NCBI GenBank assembly: GCA_002082585.1
Contig: CP020563.1
Location: 2,536,001 to 2,600,000 of the forward strand
Reading direction: 5' to 3'
Source: Kitasatospora albolonga
GTDB taxonomy: Bacteria > Actinomycetota > Actinomycetes > Streptomycetales > Streptomycetaceae
Length of the DNA stretch: 64,000 bases
In this document: piece by piece, positions 14,652 through 24,100 of the stretch
Numbering within the stretch: the first letter of the stretch is position 1
Layout of the letters: the number at the start of each line of letters is the position of its first letter
Notes under the pieces: model-generated
Databases searched by the model: none
Told to the model about the DNA's origin: nothing
Seen by the model: the letters and a program-made list of their open reading frames with translations, nothing else
Made by a program: the position numbers and the translations under genes

Positions 14652-15782
14652 GTGGAATCCATGGTGGAACACATGGTTGCCAACGCCCCTCTCCGCGTCG
14701 CCCTCGTCGGCTACGGCCTGGCCGGTTCCGTCTTCCACGCCCCGTTGATCGCGGCGACCGACGGCCTGGTCCTCGACACGGTCGTCACGGCGAACGAGGA
14801 GCGCCGGGCCGAGGCCCGCGCCGCCCACCCGGACGTGCGGTTCGCCGCCTCGCCGGACGAGCTGTGGGAGCGCGCGGACGAGCTGGACCTGGTCGTGATC
14901 GCCTCCCCGAACAAGACGCACGTCTCCCTCGCGACGGCCGCGCTCAAGGCCGGTCTCCCCGTGGTCGTGGACAAACCGATCGCCGGGACCGCCGCCGAGG
15001 CGCGCGAGCTGGCGGCGCTCGCCGAGGAGCGCGGGCTGCTGCTCTCGGTCTTCCAGAACCGCCGCTGGGACAACGACTTCCGCACCCTCGCCGCGCTGAT
15101 CGCCGACGGCGAGCTGGGCGAGGTGCAGCGCTTCGAGTCCCGGTTCGAGCGCTGGCGTCCGCAGCCGAAGGGCGGCTGGCGCGAGTCGGGCGACCCGGAG
15201 GAGATCGGCGGGCTGCTGTACGACCTGGGCAGCCATGTCGTCGACCAGGCACTGGTGCTGTTCGGACCGGCGGTACGGGTGTACGCGGAGGCCGACGTAC
15301 GGCGTCCGGGCGCGGCGGCGGACGACGACACCTTCATCGCGATCACGCATGCGAACGGGGTCCGCTCGCACCTGTACGTCAGCGCCACCACGGCCCAGCT
15401 CGGCCCCCGCTTCCGGGTGCTCGGCTCGACGGCGGGCTATGTGAAGTACGGCCTGGACCCGCAGGAGGCGGCCCTGCGCGCCGGTCTGCGCCCGGCGGCC
15501 GGGGAGCCGTGGGGCGAGGAGGTCGAGGAGGTGTGGGGCCGGATCGGTTCCGGCGAGTCCCCGCTGACCGGCGGCGGCACCCCGGTCCGTACGCTGCCCG
15601 GCGACTACCCCGCGTACTACGCCGCCGTCACCGCCGCGATCCGCGGAACGGGCGAGAACCCGGTCACCGCGCTCCAGGCGGCAGCGGCCCTGGACGTCCT
15701 GGAGGCGGCGCGCCGCTCGGCCCGCGAAGGCGTCACCGTAACCCTGCCCGGAAACCTCCCCCACGAGGAGCACCCCGCATGA
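14652..15782 (+). CDS. Gfo/Idh/MocA family oxidoreductase
   Basis: This 376-residue enzyme has an N-terminal Rossmann domain (RVALVGYGLAGSVFHAPL) and the family EKP-like motif, here VVVDKPIAG, with the catalytic Lys. The C-terminal alpha/beta dimerisation domain includes GGLLYDLGSHVVDQAL with the conserved His. Such enzymes use NAD(P) to oxidise or reduce sugars, polyols and pseudosugars. The start could be the GTG at 14652 or the in-frame ATGs at 14661 or 14673; the last places the Rossmann motif at the usual distance. The gene overlaps the UPF0303 gene by 4 nt and faces a ROK regulator, so a sugar or inositol role is likely. Confidence 0.9.
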   Translation: MESMVEHMVANAPLRVALVGYGLAGSVFHAPLIAATDGLVLDTVVTANEERRAEARAAHPDVRFAASPDELWERADELDLVVIASPNKTHVSLATAALKAGLPVVVDKPIAGTAAEARELAALAEERGLLLSVFQNRRWDNDFRTLAALIADGELGEVQRFESRFERWRPQPKGGWRESGDPEEIGGLLYDLGSHVVDQALVLFGPAVRVYAEADVRRPGAAADDDTFIAITHANGVRSHLYVSATTAQLGPRFRVLGSTAGYVKYGLDPQEAALRAGLRPAAGEPWGEEVEEVWGRIGSGESPLTGGGTPVRTLPGDYPAYYAAVTAAIRGTGENPVTALQAAAALDVLEAARRSAREGVTVTLPGNLPHEEHPA

Positions 15783-16261
15783 GCACCACCTCTTCCCCCA
15801 CGATCTCCGAGCTGATCGCCCAGGAGCGCCGGCTCACGCTCCCGCACTTCTCCTACGACGACGCGTTCGTGCTCGGCAGCCTGCTGGTGGCGCTGGCCCG
15901 GGAGCGGCACGCCCCGGTGGCGATCGACATCCGGCGCGGGGCGCAGCAGCTGTTCCACGCGGCGCTGCCGGGTTCGAGCGCGGACAACGACGCGTGGATC
16001 GACCGCAAGCGGAAGGTGGTCGAGCGGTACGGCGAGAGCTCGTACCTGGTCGGCACCCGGTTCCGCGCGAAGGGGACCACGTTCGAGGAGTCGTCCCGCC
16101 TGGACCCGGACACGTACGCGGCACACGGCGGTTCGTTCCCGATCGCGGTGGAGGGCGCGGGCGTGATCGGCACGGTGACGGTGTCGGGGCTGCCGCAGGC
16201 GGAGGACCACGCGATGGTGGTCGAGGCGCTGGAGCAGTTCGCGGCGACGCGGGGGGCGTGA
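15779..16261 (+). CDS. UPF0303/heme-degrading domain-containing protein
   Basis: This 160-residue protein belongs to the UPF0303 family (HbpS-like fold, DUF336 superfamily). Recognisable segments are FSYDDAFVLGSLL, PVAIDIRRGAQQLFHAALPGS, DNDAWIDRKRKVVERYGESS and GVIGTVTVSGLPQAEDHAMVV. Members are small cytoplasmic proteins often found beside sugar oxidoreductases, and some relatives bind haem or cobalamin. It starts with an ATGA overlap on the oxidoreductase stop, so the two are co-translated. Its biochemical role here is unknown. A strong hairpin follows immediately. Confidence 0.85.
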   Translation: MSTTSSPTISELIAQERRLTLPHFSYDDAFVLGSLLVALARERHAPVAIDIRRGAQQLFHAALPGSSADNDAWIDRKRKVVERYGESSYLVGTRFRAKGTTFEESSRLDPDTYAAHGGSFPIAVEGAGVIGTVTVSGLPQAEDHAMVVEALEQFAATRGA

Positions 16262-16266
16262 GGGGC

Positions 16267-16303
16267 GTACGTGTACGGGGCCGGGAGCGCCCCGTACACG
16301 TAC
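16267..16303. terminator. Bidirectional hairpin terminator
   Basis: A perfect 15-bp stem (GTACGTGTACGGGGC at 16267-16281, complementary arm 16289-16303) with a 7-nt loop follows the stop at 16261. It lies between convergent genes, so it can serve both directions. Confidence 0.7.
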
Positions 16304-16412
16304 ACCGGCGAGGTTGACCGCCCCGTACACGTACCGGCGAGGTTGACCGACCCCGTACACGCACACGTACACCGGCGAGGTTCACCGCCCCCGTACACGT
16401 ACACCGGCGAGG
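16291..16412. repeat. Four tandem ~31-bp repeats in a convergent intergenic region
   Basis: Four copies of a unit beginning CCCCGTACACGTAC and continuing CACCGGCGAGGTTGACCG fill the gap to the FAH gene stop. The copies differ by small insertions and point changes. The first unit supplies the right arm of the terminator hairpin, so the array looks like amplification of that element. Confidence 0.75.
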
Positions 16413-16413
16413 T

Positions 16414-17274
16414 TTACGCGTCCTTCAGCTCCTGGCGCTGCCGCCCCAGCCCCTCCACCTCCAGCTCCACCACGTCCCCCGCCTTCAGGTACGGCTTCGG
16501 ATCGGGCTGCCCCATGGCGACCCCGGCGGGCGTACCGGTGTTGATCACATCGCCCGGGTAGAGCGTCATGAAGTGGCTGAGATAGCGGACGACCTCACCC
16601 ACCGGGAAGATCTGGTCGGCGGTGGTGCCGTCCTGCTTCAGCTCGCCGTTGACCCAGAGCCGCAGCGGGAGGGCCTGCGGGTCGGGCACCTCGTCGGCGG
16701 TGACGAGCCAGGGGCCCAGCGGGTTGAACGTCTCGCAGTTCTTGCCCTTGTCCCAGGTGCCGCCGCGCTCGATCTGGAACTCGCGCTCGGAGACGTCGTG
16801 GGCGGTGGCGTACCCGGCGACATGGGCGAGCCCCTCCTCCGCCGAGCCGAGATAGCGGGCGGTGCGGCCGATGACGACGGCGAGTTCGACCTCCCAGTCC
16901 GTCTTGCGGCTGCCGCGCGGTACGAGCACGGTGTCCTCGGGCCCGACGACGGTGTCGGGGGCCTTGAAGAACAGGATCGGCTCCGCCGGGATGTCCGCCC
17001 CCGTCTCGGCGGCGTGGTCGTGGTAGTTCAGCCCGATGCACACGATCTTGCCGATGCGCCCCAGCGGCGGCCCGACGCGCAGCCCCGCCGGATCGAGAGC
17101 GGGCAGCACACCGGGGGTGCCGGCGGCTGCCCGTACCCGGTCGAGGGTCGAGGCGTCGGCGAGCAGATCGCCGTCGATGTCGGGAACGATCCCCGACAGA
17201 TCACGCAGAATCCCGTCCCGGTCGAGAAGTGCGGGGCGCTCCGCGCCCGCCGTACCGACTCGAAGCAGCTTCAA
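16414..17274 (-). CDS. Fumarylacetoacetate hydrolase family protein
   Basis: This 286-residue enzyme is a single-domain FAH-family protein (acylpyruvase/ureidoglycolate lyase-like/2-hydroxyhepta-diene-dioate isomerase group). The core begins with IVCIGLNYHDHAAE and carries the metal ligands in EPILFFKAPDTV, DWEVELAVVIG and the GYATAHDVSEREFQ segment, ending TGTPAGVAMG. The TTG at 17274 is preferred because AGAGGAG lies 9 nt upstream and the protein then begins LKLLRVGTAG, as in relatives; the frame stays open farther upstream. Likely it cleaves a C-C bond in a 2,4-diketo acid from sugar-acid or aromatic breakdown. It is near the ROK/Gfo genes but on its own transcript. Confidence 0.9.
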   Translation of the reverse strand: MKLLRVGTAGAERPALLDRDGILRDLSGIVPDIDGDLLADASTLDRVRAAAGTPGVLPALDPAGLRVGPPLGRIGKIVCIGLNYHDHAAETGADIPAEPILFFKAPDTVVGPEDTVLVPRGSRKTDWEVELAVVIGRTARYLGSAEEGLAHVAGYATAHDVSEREFQIERGGTWDKGKNCETFNPLGPWLVTADEVPDPQALPLRLWVNGELKQDGTTADQIFPVGEVVRYLSHFMTLYPGDVINTGTPAGVAMGQPDPKPYLKAGDVVELEVEGLGRQRQELKDA

Positions 17275-17339
17275 CGGTCCAACTCCTCTTGTTCGAGGTG
17301 GGGCCCTTCGGCGGGGTGCGGGCCGACGAAGAACTTGTC

Positions 17340-17362
17340 TGATCCTCCAAGAGCCCGGATCA
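17340..17362. promoter_or_regulatory. Inverted repeat upstream of the FAH gene
   Basis: TGATCC (17340-17345) and GGATCA (17357-17362) are separated by 11 nt and lie about 70 nt before the FAH start, where an operator would be expected. Only six-base arms, so the call is tentative. Confidence 0.3.
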
Positions 17363-17411
17363 CTCCGCAAGACCCCGTTCACACACTGGACCGGCGCACC
17401 GGACGACGGGA

Positions 17412-18218
17412 CTACGCCGCTTTGGCCATGGCGCCGCCCGGTCCGGCCGTGTCCGTGTCCGTGCTCATGCCCGCGTCCCGGTACAGGTCCCGGTAGAGCC
17501 AGGCCCGCTCGACGGCGCTCCAGGCAGTCGTGGTGACGACGTACAGGGCGGCGGCGAGCGGGACGACGGCCACGGTGATCAGGGTGGCGAACGAGAGCAG
17601 CGGCATCATCTTCACCATCGCGCCCATCCCGGGCACGGGCTGCCCGTCGGGGCCGGTGGCGGGGGTCATCGGGTTGGCGGCCATCTGCCGCTTGGTGAGC
17701 CGGTAGCTGAAGGTGGCGACGGCGAGGACGAGCGCGAAGAGCCCGAGGTACACCAGCCCGTGCGCCCCGAGGACCCCGCCCGCCCCGAGGGCGTCGTGCC
17801 AGCGCCCGCCGAGCGGGGCGCCGAGGAGGTCGTGGCTGAGGAGCGCGTTGGGCTCGCCGCCGATGGAGCCGCTGGAGAAGAGGTGGTAGAGCAGGAAGAA
17901 GGCGGGCATCTGGAGCAGGCTCGGCAGGCAGCCGGAGAGCGGCGAAACCTTCTCGGCGGCGTGCAGCTCCATGATCGCCTTCTGCATCCGCTCGGGGTTC
18001 TTCCCGTGCTTCTTGCGGAGCTCGGCGATCTGCGGCTGGAGCCGGGTCCGGGCCTTCTGCCCGCGTGCGGCGGCCCGCGAGAGGGGGTGGACGGCGAGCC
18101 GTACAAGGGCGGTGAAGAGGACGATCGCGGCGGCGGTGGACGCGCCGTGGAACAGCGGCTGGAGCAGATCGGCGAGGGAGCCGACCAGGTTCGCGAAAGC
18201 GGACATGAAGGCGGACAT
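17412..18218 (-). CDS. yidC: YidC/Oxa1 family membrane protein insertase
   Basis: This 268-residue protein is a short, Gram-positive-type YidC/Oxa1 insertase with about five membrane segments. After the first membrane helix comes the characteristic cytoplasmic hairpin (ARGQKARTRLQPQIAELRKKHG, residues ~50-90) followed by LSGCLPSLLQMPAFFLLYHLF. The conserved hydrophilic-groove arginine would be in LVRLAVHPLS. Such proteins insert membrane proteins with or without SecYEG. It lacks the positively charged ribosome-binding tail and is probably a second, non-housekeeping paralogue. The ATG at 18218 has GGAGGG 7 nt upstream. DUF6412 lies immediately upstream, an association I recall from other Streptomyces. 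Confidence 0.88.
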   Translation of the reverse strand: MSAFMSAFANLVGSLADLLQPLFHGASTAAAIVLFTALVRLAVHPLSRAAARGQKARTRLQPQIAELRKKHGKNPERMQKAIMELHAAEKVSPLSGCLPSLLQMPAFFLLYHLFSSGSIGGEPNALLSHDLLGAPLGGRWHDALGAGGVLGAHGLVYLGLFALVLAVATFSYRLTKRQMAANPMTPATGPDGQPVPGMGAMVKMMPLLSFATLITVAVVPLAAALYVVTTTAWSAVERAWLYRDLYRDAGMSTDTDTAGPGGAMAKAA

Positions 18219-18372
18219 GGGTGAGCCCTCCGGGGGTCTCGTCGTGCCGGGAGAGGTACGTACACGCACGTGGTGCTTCGGTACGCGGTGCTTCGGTACG
18301 CGGCAGGACGACCGGCGCGGGAGGGCGCTCCGGGGTGCTTTCAGGGCTTACGAGGTGGAGTGCGGGAGCGCC

Positions 18373-18711
18373 CTACGCGGCGACGGCGGCCGTCGGAAGG
18401 CCGTACCCGGGCGCCCGGGGCCTGGTCCGCCCCCGGGCGTCGGGATCGCGCTGGGGCAGGAAGGCGGTGCGCTTCTCCCGGTCCCTGATGGCAGTACGGA
18501 CCCGGGTGCGGGGCACCGGGGCCGCGCAGCGGGCGCTGATGACGGAGCAGGCGAGGAGTGCGGAACCGGCCGCGGCGGTGGCGGCGAGCGCGACGGCGGC
18601 GGAGAGGCCGCCGCCCTCGGCGAGGAGGATCTCGGCGAGGAGGAGGACCAGGAGGGCGGCGGGCCGGAGCAGCCGGGTGAAGGCGGAGCGCAGACGGTCG
18701 GCGTCGCGCAT
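18373..18711 (-). CDS. DUF6412 domain protein
   Basis: This 112-residue protein has two hydrophobic segments (residues ~17-33 and ~37-57) followed by a basic C-terminus with CAAPVPRTRVRTAIRDRE and FLPQRDPDARGR. That arrangement and the motif match DUF6412, a small actinobacterial membrane protein family next to YidC. The ATG at 18711 follows GAGGAGGC; the frame continues upstream to 18798 without a better start. It probably shares a transcript with yidC. A TATAAC-like -10 hexamer is seen near 18790. Function unknown. Confidence 0.75.
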   Translation of the reverse strand: MRDADRLRSAFTRLLRPAALLVLLLAEILLAEGGGLSAAVALAATAAAGSALLACSVISARCAAPVPRTRVRTAIRDREKRTAFLPQRDPDARGRTRPRAPGYGLPTAAVAA

Positions 18712-18871
18712 CGGCGTCGCCTCCTCTCCGTTCCGTCTCTTGCGTCTCTCCGTACTCCGCACCGGTGACTCCCGGCAGGCACTCCATTCGTTATACACGA
18801 TGATCGGCGCGGGCCCGGTTGTGTCCAGGGGCTTCGCTCACCGGGGGCTTCGCTCATCGGGGGCGTACGGC

Positions 18872-19717
18872 TCATCGGGGGCGCATGGCGGTGAGTTTCC
18901 CCCAGACGATGAGGCGGTAACGGGAGCTGAACTCGGGGGTGCAGGTGGTGAGAGTCAGGTAGTACCCGGGTTCGCTGTACCCGGCGGAGGTGGTGATGTT
19001 GCTGCGCGGGACGGGCGCGATGACCCCGCTGTCGGAGGGCGCGGTCCGGGCGAGGCTCTTGTCGACGGTGTACGTGTACACGGCGTCCCTGGTCTCCACG
19101 GTGATCCGGTCGCCGGGCCGCAGCCGGTCGATGCGCCGGAAGGGCTCGCCGTGGGTGTTGCGATGCCCGGCGAGCGCGAAGTTCCCGGCCTGCCCGGCCT
19201 GGGCCGTACGGGAGTAGTGCCCGACGTACCCCCGGTCGAGGACGCCGCCCTTGTCGGTGCCCTCGGCGACGGGGGCGGTGAGGCCGATGCGGGGGATGCG
19301 CAGGACGGCGTAGGCGTGGTCCCAGCGGGGGGAGGTGCGGGCGGACGGGGCGGGACCGCGGGAAGGCGCGGAACCGACGGAACCGGAGGACGCACCCGAG
19401 CCCCCCAAGGCCGACTCTTCACCACCACCGCCAACAGCACGGACCTCACCACCCTCCTCGACGGGTGGGGAGGGCTGGCCCCACTCCCGCTGGAGGGCCT
19501 GGACGGTACGCCCGGCGTCCTCGCGGGCCAGCTGGTTGGTCCACCACAGCTGGTGGGCGACGAGAAGGAGAAGAACGACCCCGAGGGTGACGACGAGCTC
19601 GGCGGAGACCCACAGCCCCCGCGCGAGAAGACCCCGCCCACGGAGCCGCGGGGACCGCACGGTGAAGCCCTCGGCCACGGAGGCCGCCGGCTTCCTCCGC
19701 GTCCGCCCCACGCCCAT
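18872..19717 (-). CDS. srtE: Class E sortase
   Basis: This 281-residue enzyme has an N-terminal cytoplasmic region, one membrane anchor (about residues 33-60, LVVTLGVVLLLLVAHQLWW), a Ser/Pro/Gly-rich linker and the sortase domain (from ~130). Catalytic residues are His in FALAGHRNTHG, Cys in LTLTTCTPEFS and Arg in SSRYRLIVWG. The TLTTC motif and WWTN segment after the anchor mark class E. In Streptomyces coelicolor, class E sortases anchor chaplins and other LAxTG proteins to the wall. The likely local substrate is the LARTG protein at 8042-9106. The ATG at 19717 follows GGCGGAG at 6 nt. Confidence 0.92.
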   Translation of the reverse strand: MGVGRTRRKPAASVAEGFTVRSPRLRGRGLLARGLWVSAELVVTLGVVLLLLVAHQLWWTNQLAREDAGRTVQALQREWGQPSPPVEEGGEVRAVGGGGEESALGGSGASSGSVGSAPSRGPAPSARTSPRWDHAYAVLRIPRIGLTAPVAEGTDKGGVLDRGYVGHYSRTAQAGQAGNFALAGHRNTHGEPFRRIDRLRPGDRITVETRDAVYTYTVDKSLARTAPSDSGVIAPVPRSNITTSAGYSEPGYYLTLTTCTPEFSSRYRLIVWGKLTAMRPR

Positions 19718-19944
19718 GCGCACTCCGCCCCCGTTCCGCCCCGGCTTCGGCTCCACCCCGGGCTGCGACACGGCGGGCACGATAGAGCGAAACCCCTCAA
19801 CTCTCCACACATATCCCCCGTTCCGCTTCCACCTCTCACGCCCCCACACCCACCTCCCCTCCCCGGCCCCCACCCCGGGACGGTGTCCGGGGTCTCCTCC
19901 CACCTCTCCCCCGACCGCCGCCCTCCACCAGTACCGTGTGGTCC

Positions 19945-20952
19945 ATGCGCCCCGACACGCCTGCTGACCACACCACCGAAGCCGAGCGCCTGCTGCGCAC
20001 CGCGGCGCAGTACCCCGAGGACCAGGAACCGCTGGTCCTCCAGGCCGCGGCCCATCTGGAACTCGCCGGTGACCGTGCCCGCGCGAGCACGCTCTACGAC
20101 GACCTGCTCGCCGCCCCCGAGTCCACCGTCGACAACCCGCACCTGATCAAGGCCCTGAAAGCGGCCAACCTCTGGGAGTACGGGCACGAGGCCGAGGCCC
20201 GCGCGATCATCGAGGGCATCCGCGCCGCGGGCCCCCTGGACGCGGCGCCCTGGCAGGTCGCCGCCGAGACCCTGGAGGCGCACGACGAGCTGGAGTCGGC
20301 GCACGACTTCTTCTCGACCGCGCTGACCCTGCTGCTGGCCCCCGGCGAGGAGGTCCCGTACGCGACGCAGTCCCTGCTGACCGGCCGCCACCGGGTCCGC
20401 CGCCTCCTCGCCCTGCCCCACGACACCTGGGACGAACTGGCCGGCGCGCTGAACACGGCCCCGGTCCCCCTGGACGAACTCCACGACCCGAAGCGCCTGT
20501 GGTCGCTGGGCTCCTCGGACCCGGCGGAGCTGAAGGCGGAGATCACCCGCCTGCGCGCGGAGCTGGGCACGTACCGTACGGCGCTGTCCCGCCCGTTCCC
20601 GGTGGCGGTGCTGCACTGGCCCGAGCAGGAACTCCGCGAACTGCTGACGGCGTACCCCGAGTTGACCGAGGAGTACGTGGACCGCGCCACCCACCTGTCC
20701 CGCCTGGAGGCATCCCTGCGCGACCTGCACGCGGCGGGCACCCCGAACCTGGGCATCGTCACGGGCACGGTCCCCTCGTACGAGGCATTCGCCGCCTCCG
20801 AAGCCACCTCCCCCACCACCCCCGCCCTCCTCCCCCAGTACGCCACCACCCTCGCCGCCCGAGGCCGCGCCACCCCCTGGCCCCCGTCCCGCACGGCCGC
20901 CTGCTGGTGCGGGTCGGGGGAGGCTTACGGGGGGTGCCACGGGGGCGGGTGA
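19945..20952 (+). CDS. TPR-like protein with C-terminal SEC-C zinc motif
   Basis: This 335-residue cytoplasmic protein begins with alpha-helical repeats resembling TPR units (residues ~8-180: AERLLRTAAQYPEDQEPL, LELAGDRARASTLYDDLL, AHDELESAHDFFSTALTL). It ends with the SEC-C motif CWCGSGEAYGGC, which binds zinc and is found in SecA and many unrelated proteins. A conserved middle (SRPFPVAVLHWPEQEL, LLTAYPEL) is seen in actinobacterial relatives. A GTG at 19936 is an alternative start. No enzyme activity can be inferred. A perfect 13-bp hairpin after the stop is its terminator. Confidence 0.82.
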   Translation: MRPDTPADHTTEAERLLRTAAQYPEDQEPLVLQAAAHLELAGDRARASTLYDDLLAAPESTVDNPHLIKALKAANLWEYGHEAEARAIIEGIRAAGPLDAAPWQVAAETLEAHDELESAHDFFSTALTLLLAPGEEVPYATQSLLTGRHRVRRLLALPHDTWDELAGALNTAPVPLDELHDPKRLWSLGSSDPAELKAEITRLRAELGTYRTALSRPFPVAVLHWPEQELRELLTAYPELTEEYVDRATHLSRLEASLRDLHAAGTPNLGIVTGTVPSYEAFAASEATSPTTPALLPQYATTLAARGRATPWPPSRTAACWCGSGEAYGGCHGGG

Positions 20953-20970
20953 CTACTGCCTCACGCCCTT

Positions 20971-21012
20971 GGCAGGGGCCGCCGACCACGTTCTACAGAG
21001 GCGGCCCCTGCC
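20971..21012 (+). terminator. Hairpin terminator
   Basis: Perfect 13-bp arms GGCAGGGGCCGCC (20971-20983) and GGCGGCCCCTGCC (21000-21012) with a 16-nt loop end the SEC-C gene and mark the left boundary of the lower-GC island. Confidence 0.8.
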
Positions 21013-21110
21013 ACTTTCCGTAGCCATTACCCGCACTCTCAACCCACCTGTCACTCCTCCTTGATACAACTGCACATGCAGTACGCAGCCAAATGAGGGG
21101 GACGCGGGAC

Positions 21111-24100
21111 ATGCCCAACAACATGTCGGACGAAGCACCAGTTGCTGGGCTCTATGAATCGCTCATCACCCATCGGCTCGCTGAACGGATGAAGCAGCTC
21201 GACTCCACGGGCTGGCGCTCCATCGACGCGTCGGTCGGTACGGAATCGGCGCCTCACGTGCTCTCTCGCCATATCGGCGCCACCGTGCGGCAGGTACTCC
21301 AGGGCCTCTCCCCTGCCGAACAGGTGATTGCGGCCAATCACATCCTGGAATCGCTCAACACGATCGAAGGTGCGACAGAGTGGGTCGATCTCGTCACCGA
21401 TGGGCCGCGCCAACTGCTAGCCGTCGCGGAACAGGAAGCTCCAGGCGTCTACGCCATACGCCCAGCCACACCGTTGTCCGAGACGGCACTCATCACGAAC
21501 GCTCCCGAGGACCCCAGCCTGGGATTCGAGCTGCGCGCCGAGCTGGCCACAGCTGACCGCGTCGACCTCCTCTGCGCATTCGTGAAATGGCACGGGCTTC
21601 GCGTCCTGGAGAAGTCTCTGTCGTCGGCGCGCGAGCGCGGCATTCCCATCCGCGTACTCACGACGACCTACATCGGCGCGACCGAACGCCGCGCTCTGGA
21701 CCGGCTGGTGCGGGACTTTGGCGCCGAGGTGAAAGTTAACTACGAGCTCCGGTCCACGCGCCTCCACGCCAAAGCATGGCTTTTCCGGCGTGACAGCGGT
21801 TTTGACACGGCGTACGTCGGCAGCTCGAACCTCTCCAAAGCTGCGCTCCTGGACGGGCTCGAGTGGAACGTCCGCCTCTCCTCCGTCGCAACGCCTTCAG
21901 TGATCCGCAAGTTCGAGGCGACCTTCGACGCCTACTGGAGTGAGCCCGCTTTCGAGTCGTACGACCCTGACAAGGACGCACAGCGGCTAGACGACGCTTT
22001 GTCCCGTGCGGGTGGCAGCGGCCGTCCCGGATCTACGAGCATCACCCTTTCCGGCCTAGAGGTCCGCCCGTACCCCCACCAACGGGACATGCTCGAACGC
22101 CTCGAAGTCGAACGCACCGTGCACGATCGCCACCGGAATCTCCTCGTCGCAGCTACGGGGACCGGGAAGACCGTCATGGCGGCACTGGACTACAAGCGCC
22201 TACGCCAGACACTGGGGCGGGACCCGCGCCTGCTCTTCGTAGCGCACCGCAAGGAAATCCTTGAACAGTCCTTGCGCGTTTACCAGAACGTCCTCATCGA
22301 CGCGAACTTCGGCGAGCTGCTGTTCAGTGGCGAGATCCCCCATCGGTGGAACCACGTGTTCGCCAGTGTCCAGTCACTCACCGCGCAGGCTCTGGATCGC
22401 ATCGCCCCCGACCACTTCGATGTGATCGTGATCGACGAGTTCCATCACGGCACGTCACCCACCTATCGCAAGATCATGGACCACTTCCGGCCCCAAGAGC
22501 TTCTGGGCCTGACAGCCACCCCGGAACGCATGGATGGATTGAACATCCAGGACGAGTTCTTCGATGGCCGGATCGCGGCGGAGATGCGGCTCTGGGAGGC
22601 GTTGGAGAACGAGCTCCTCAGCCCCTTCCACTACTTCGGTGTCACCGACAACACGGACATGAGCGCTGTCACATGGAAGCGCGGAGCCTACGACTCCACG
22701 GCGCTAAGCAATCTATTCACGGGCAACAACGCACGAGCTCGACTTGTGGTGCAGGCAGTAAAGGACAAGGTCACCGACCCCGGCTCCATGCGCGCCCTGG
22801 GGTTCTGCGTATCAGTCGCACACGCGCACTTCATGGCTGACTTCTTCCAACGCGCGGGGCTGAACGCTGTCGCCCTGTCCGGCGAGACTCCATCGCACGA
22901 TCGCAAAACCGCACTTGACGACCTGCGCTCCGGAGCGCTCCAAGTCATCTTCTCCGTCGACCTGTTCAACGAGGGGCTCGACATCCCCGACGTCGACACC
23001 TTGCTCCTCCTGCGCCCTACCTCCAGCGCCACCGTCTTCCTTCAGCAGTTGGGCCGTGGCTTGCGACGCACGGAGGACAAAGCCGTCCTCACGGTCTTGG
23101 ACTTCATCGGCCAGCACCGCAAGGAGTTCCGCTTCGAGGAGCAGTTCCGCGCCCTGACGAACCTGACCCGTAACCGCCTCCTCAACAACATCGAGCAAGA
23201 CTTCCCGCAACTGCCATCTGGCTGCCAGATCATCCTTGAGACAAAGGCCAAGGAACGGATCATTGACAACATCCGCACGCAGATCGCGGTCAACGTCACG
23301 CAGTTGGCCCGCGAGGTCGCTTCCTACGCGACACCGCGCCTCGCGGACTTCCTCAAAGAGAGCGGCCGGGAACTCAAAGAGCTCTACCGTGGCAACGGAA
23401 ACTCATGGACGGGTCTCTTGCGCCGAGCGAAGCTCATGGACGCGGTCGGCCCTGAAGGCGAGCAGCCTCTCCTCAAGCGGGTCTCCGCCTTCCTTCATGT
23501 CGACGACCCACTGCGCGTTGCGGCCTACAGCAAACTGCTAGCCGATGATGCCCCTCCCTACGACGAACTCAGCGAACAGGAACAGGGCTACGCCCGCATG
23601 TTCTTCTTCTCGCTCTGGCCGTTGGGAGAGGGCTTCTCCAGCTACCAAGCCGGGCTGGACTCGCTCCGCCATCAGCACGCGTTCCGTGACGAGCTGCGCC
23701 AAGTGCTCGCCCATGCCCTAGAGCGAGCCGACCACGTTCCAGTACCGCTCCTCGGGACGCACGCCGCCATCCCGCTGACCATCCACGCTTCCTACAGCCG
23801 CGAAGAGATCCTCCCTGCACTGGGCCAAGCCGCCGTGGACGGATTCAAGCCGGGGCACTTCCGCGAGGGGGTGAAGTGGTGCGAGAACATCCAGACCGAT
23901 GCCCTGTTCGTCACGCTTGAGAAGGACGAGAAGGACTTCTCACCCGAGACTCGCTACAAGGACTACGCCCTCAACGATTTCCTCTTCCATTGGGAGTCGC
24001 AGAACCAGACATCGGAGAAGTCCCCCACAGGGGTTCGCTATCAGACCCACAAGGAGAAGGGCACGCACATCCTTCTCTTTGTGCGCCGATACAAGAAGAC

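Noticed and set aside
16267..16412. CRISPR-like array
   Set aside because: The repeats are directly tandem with no unique spacers and no cas genes are present.
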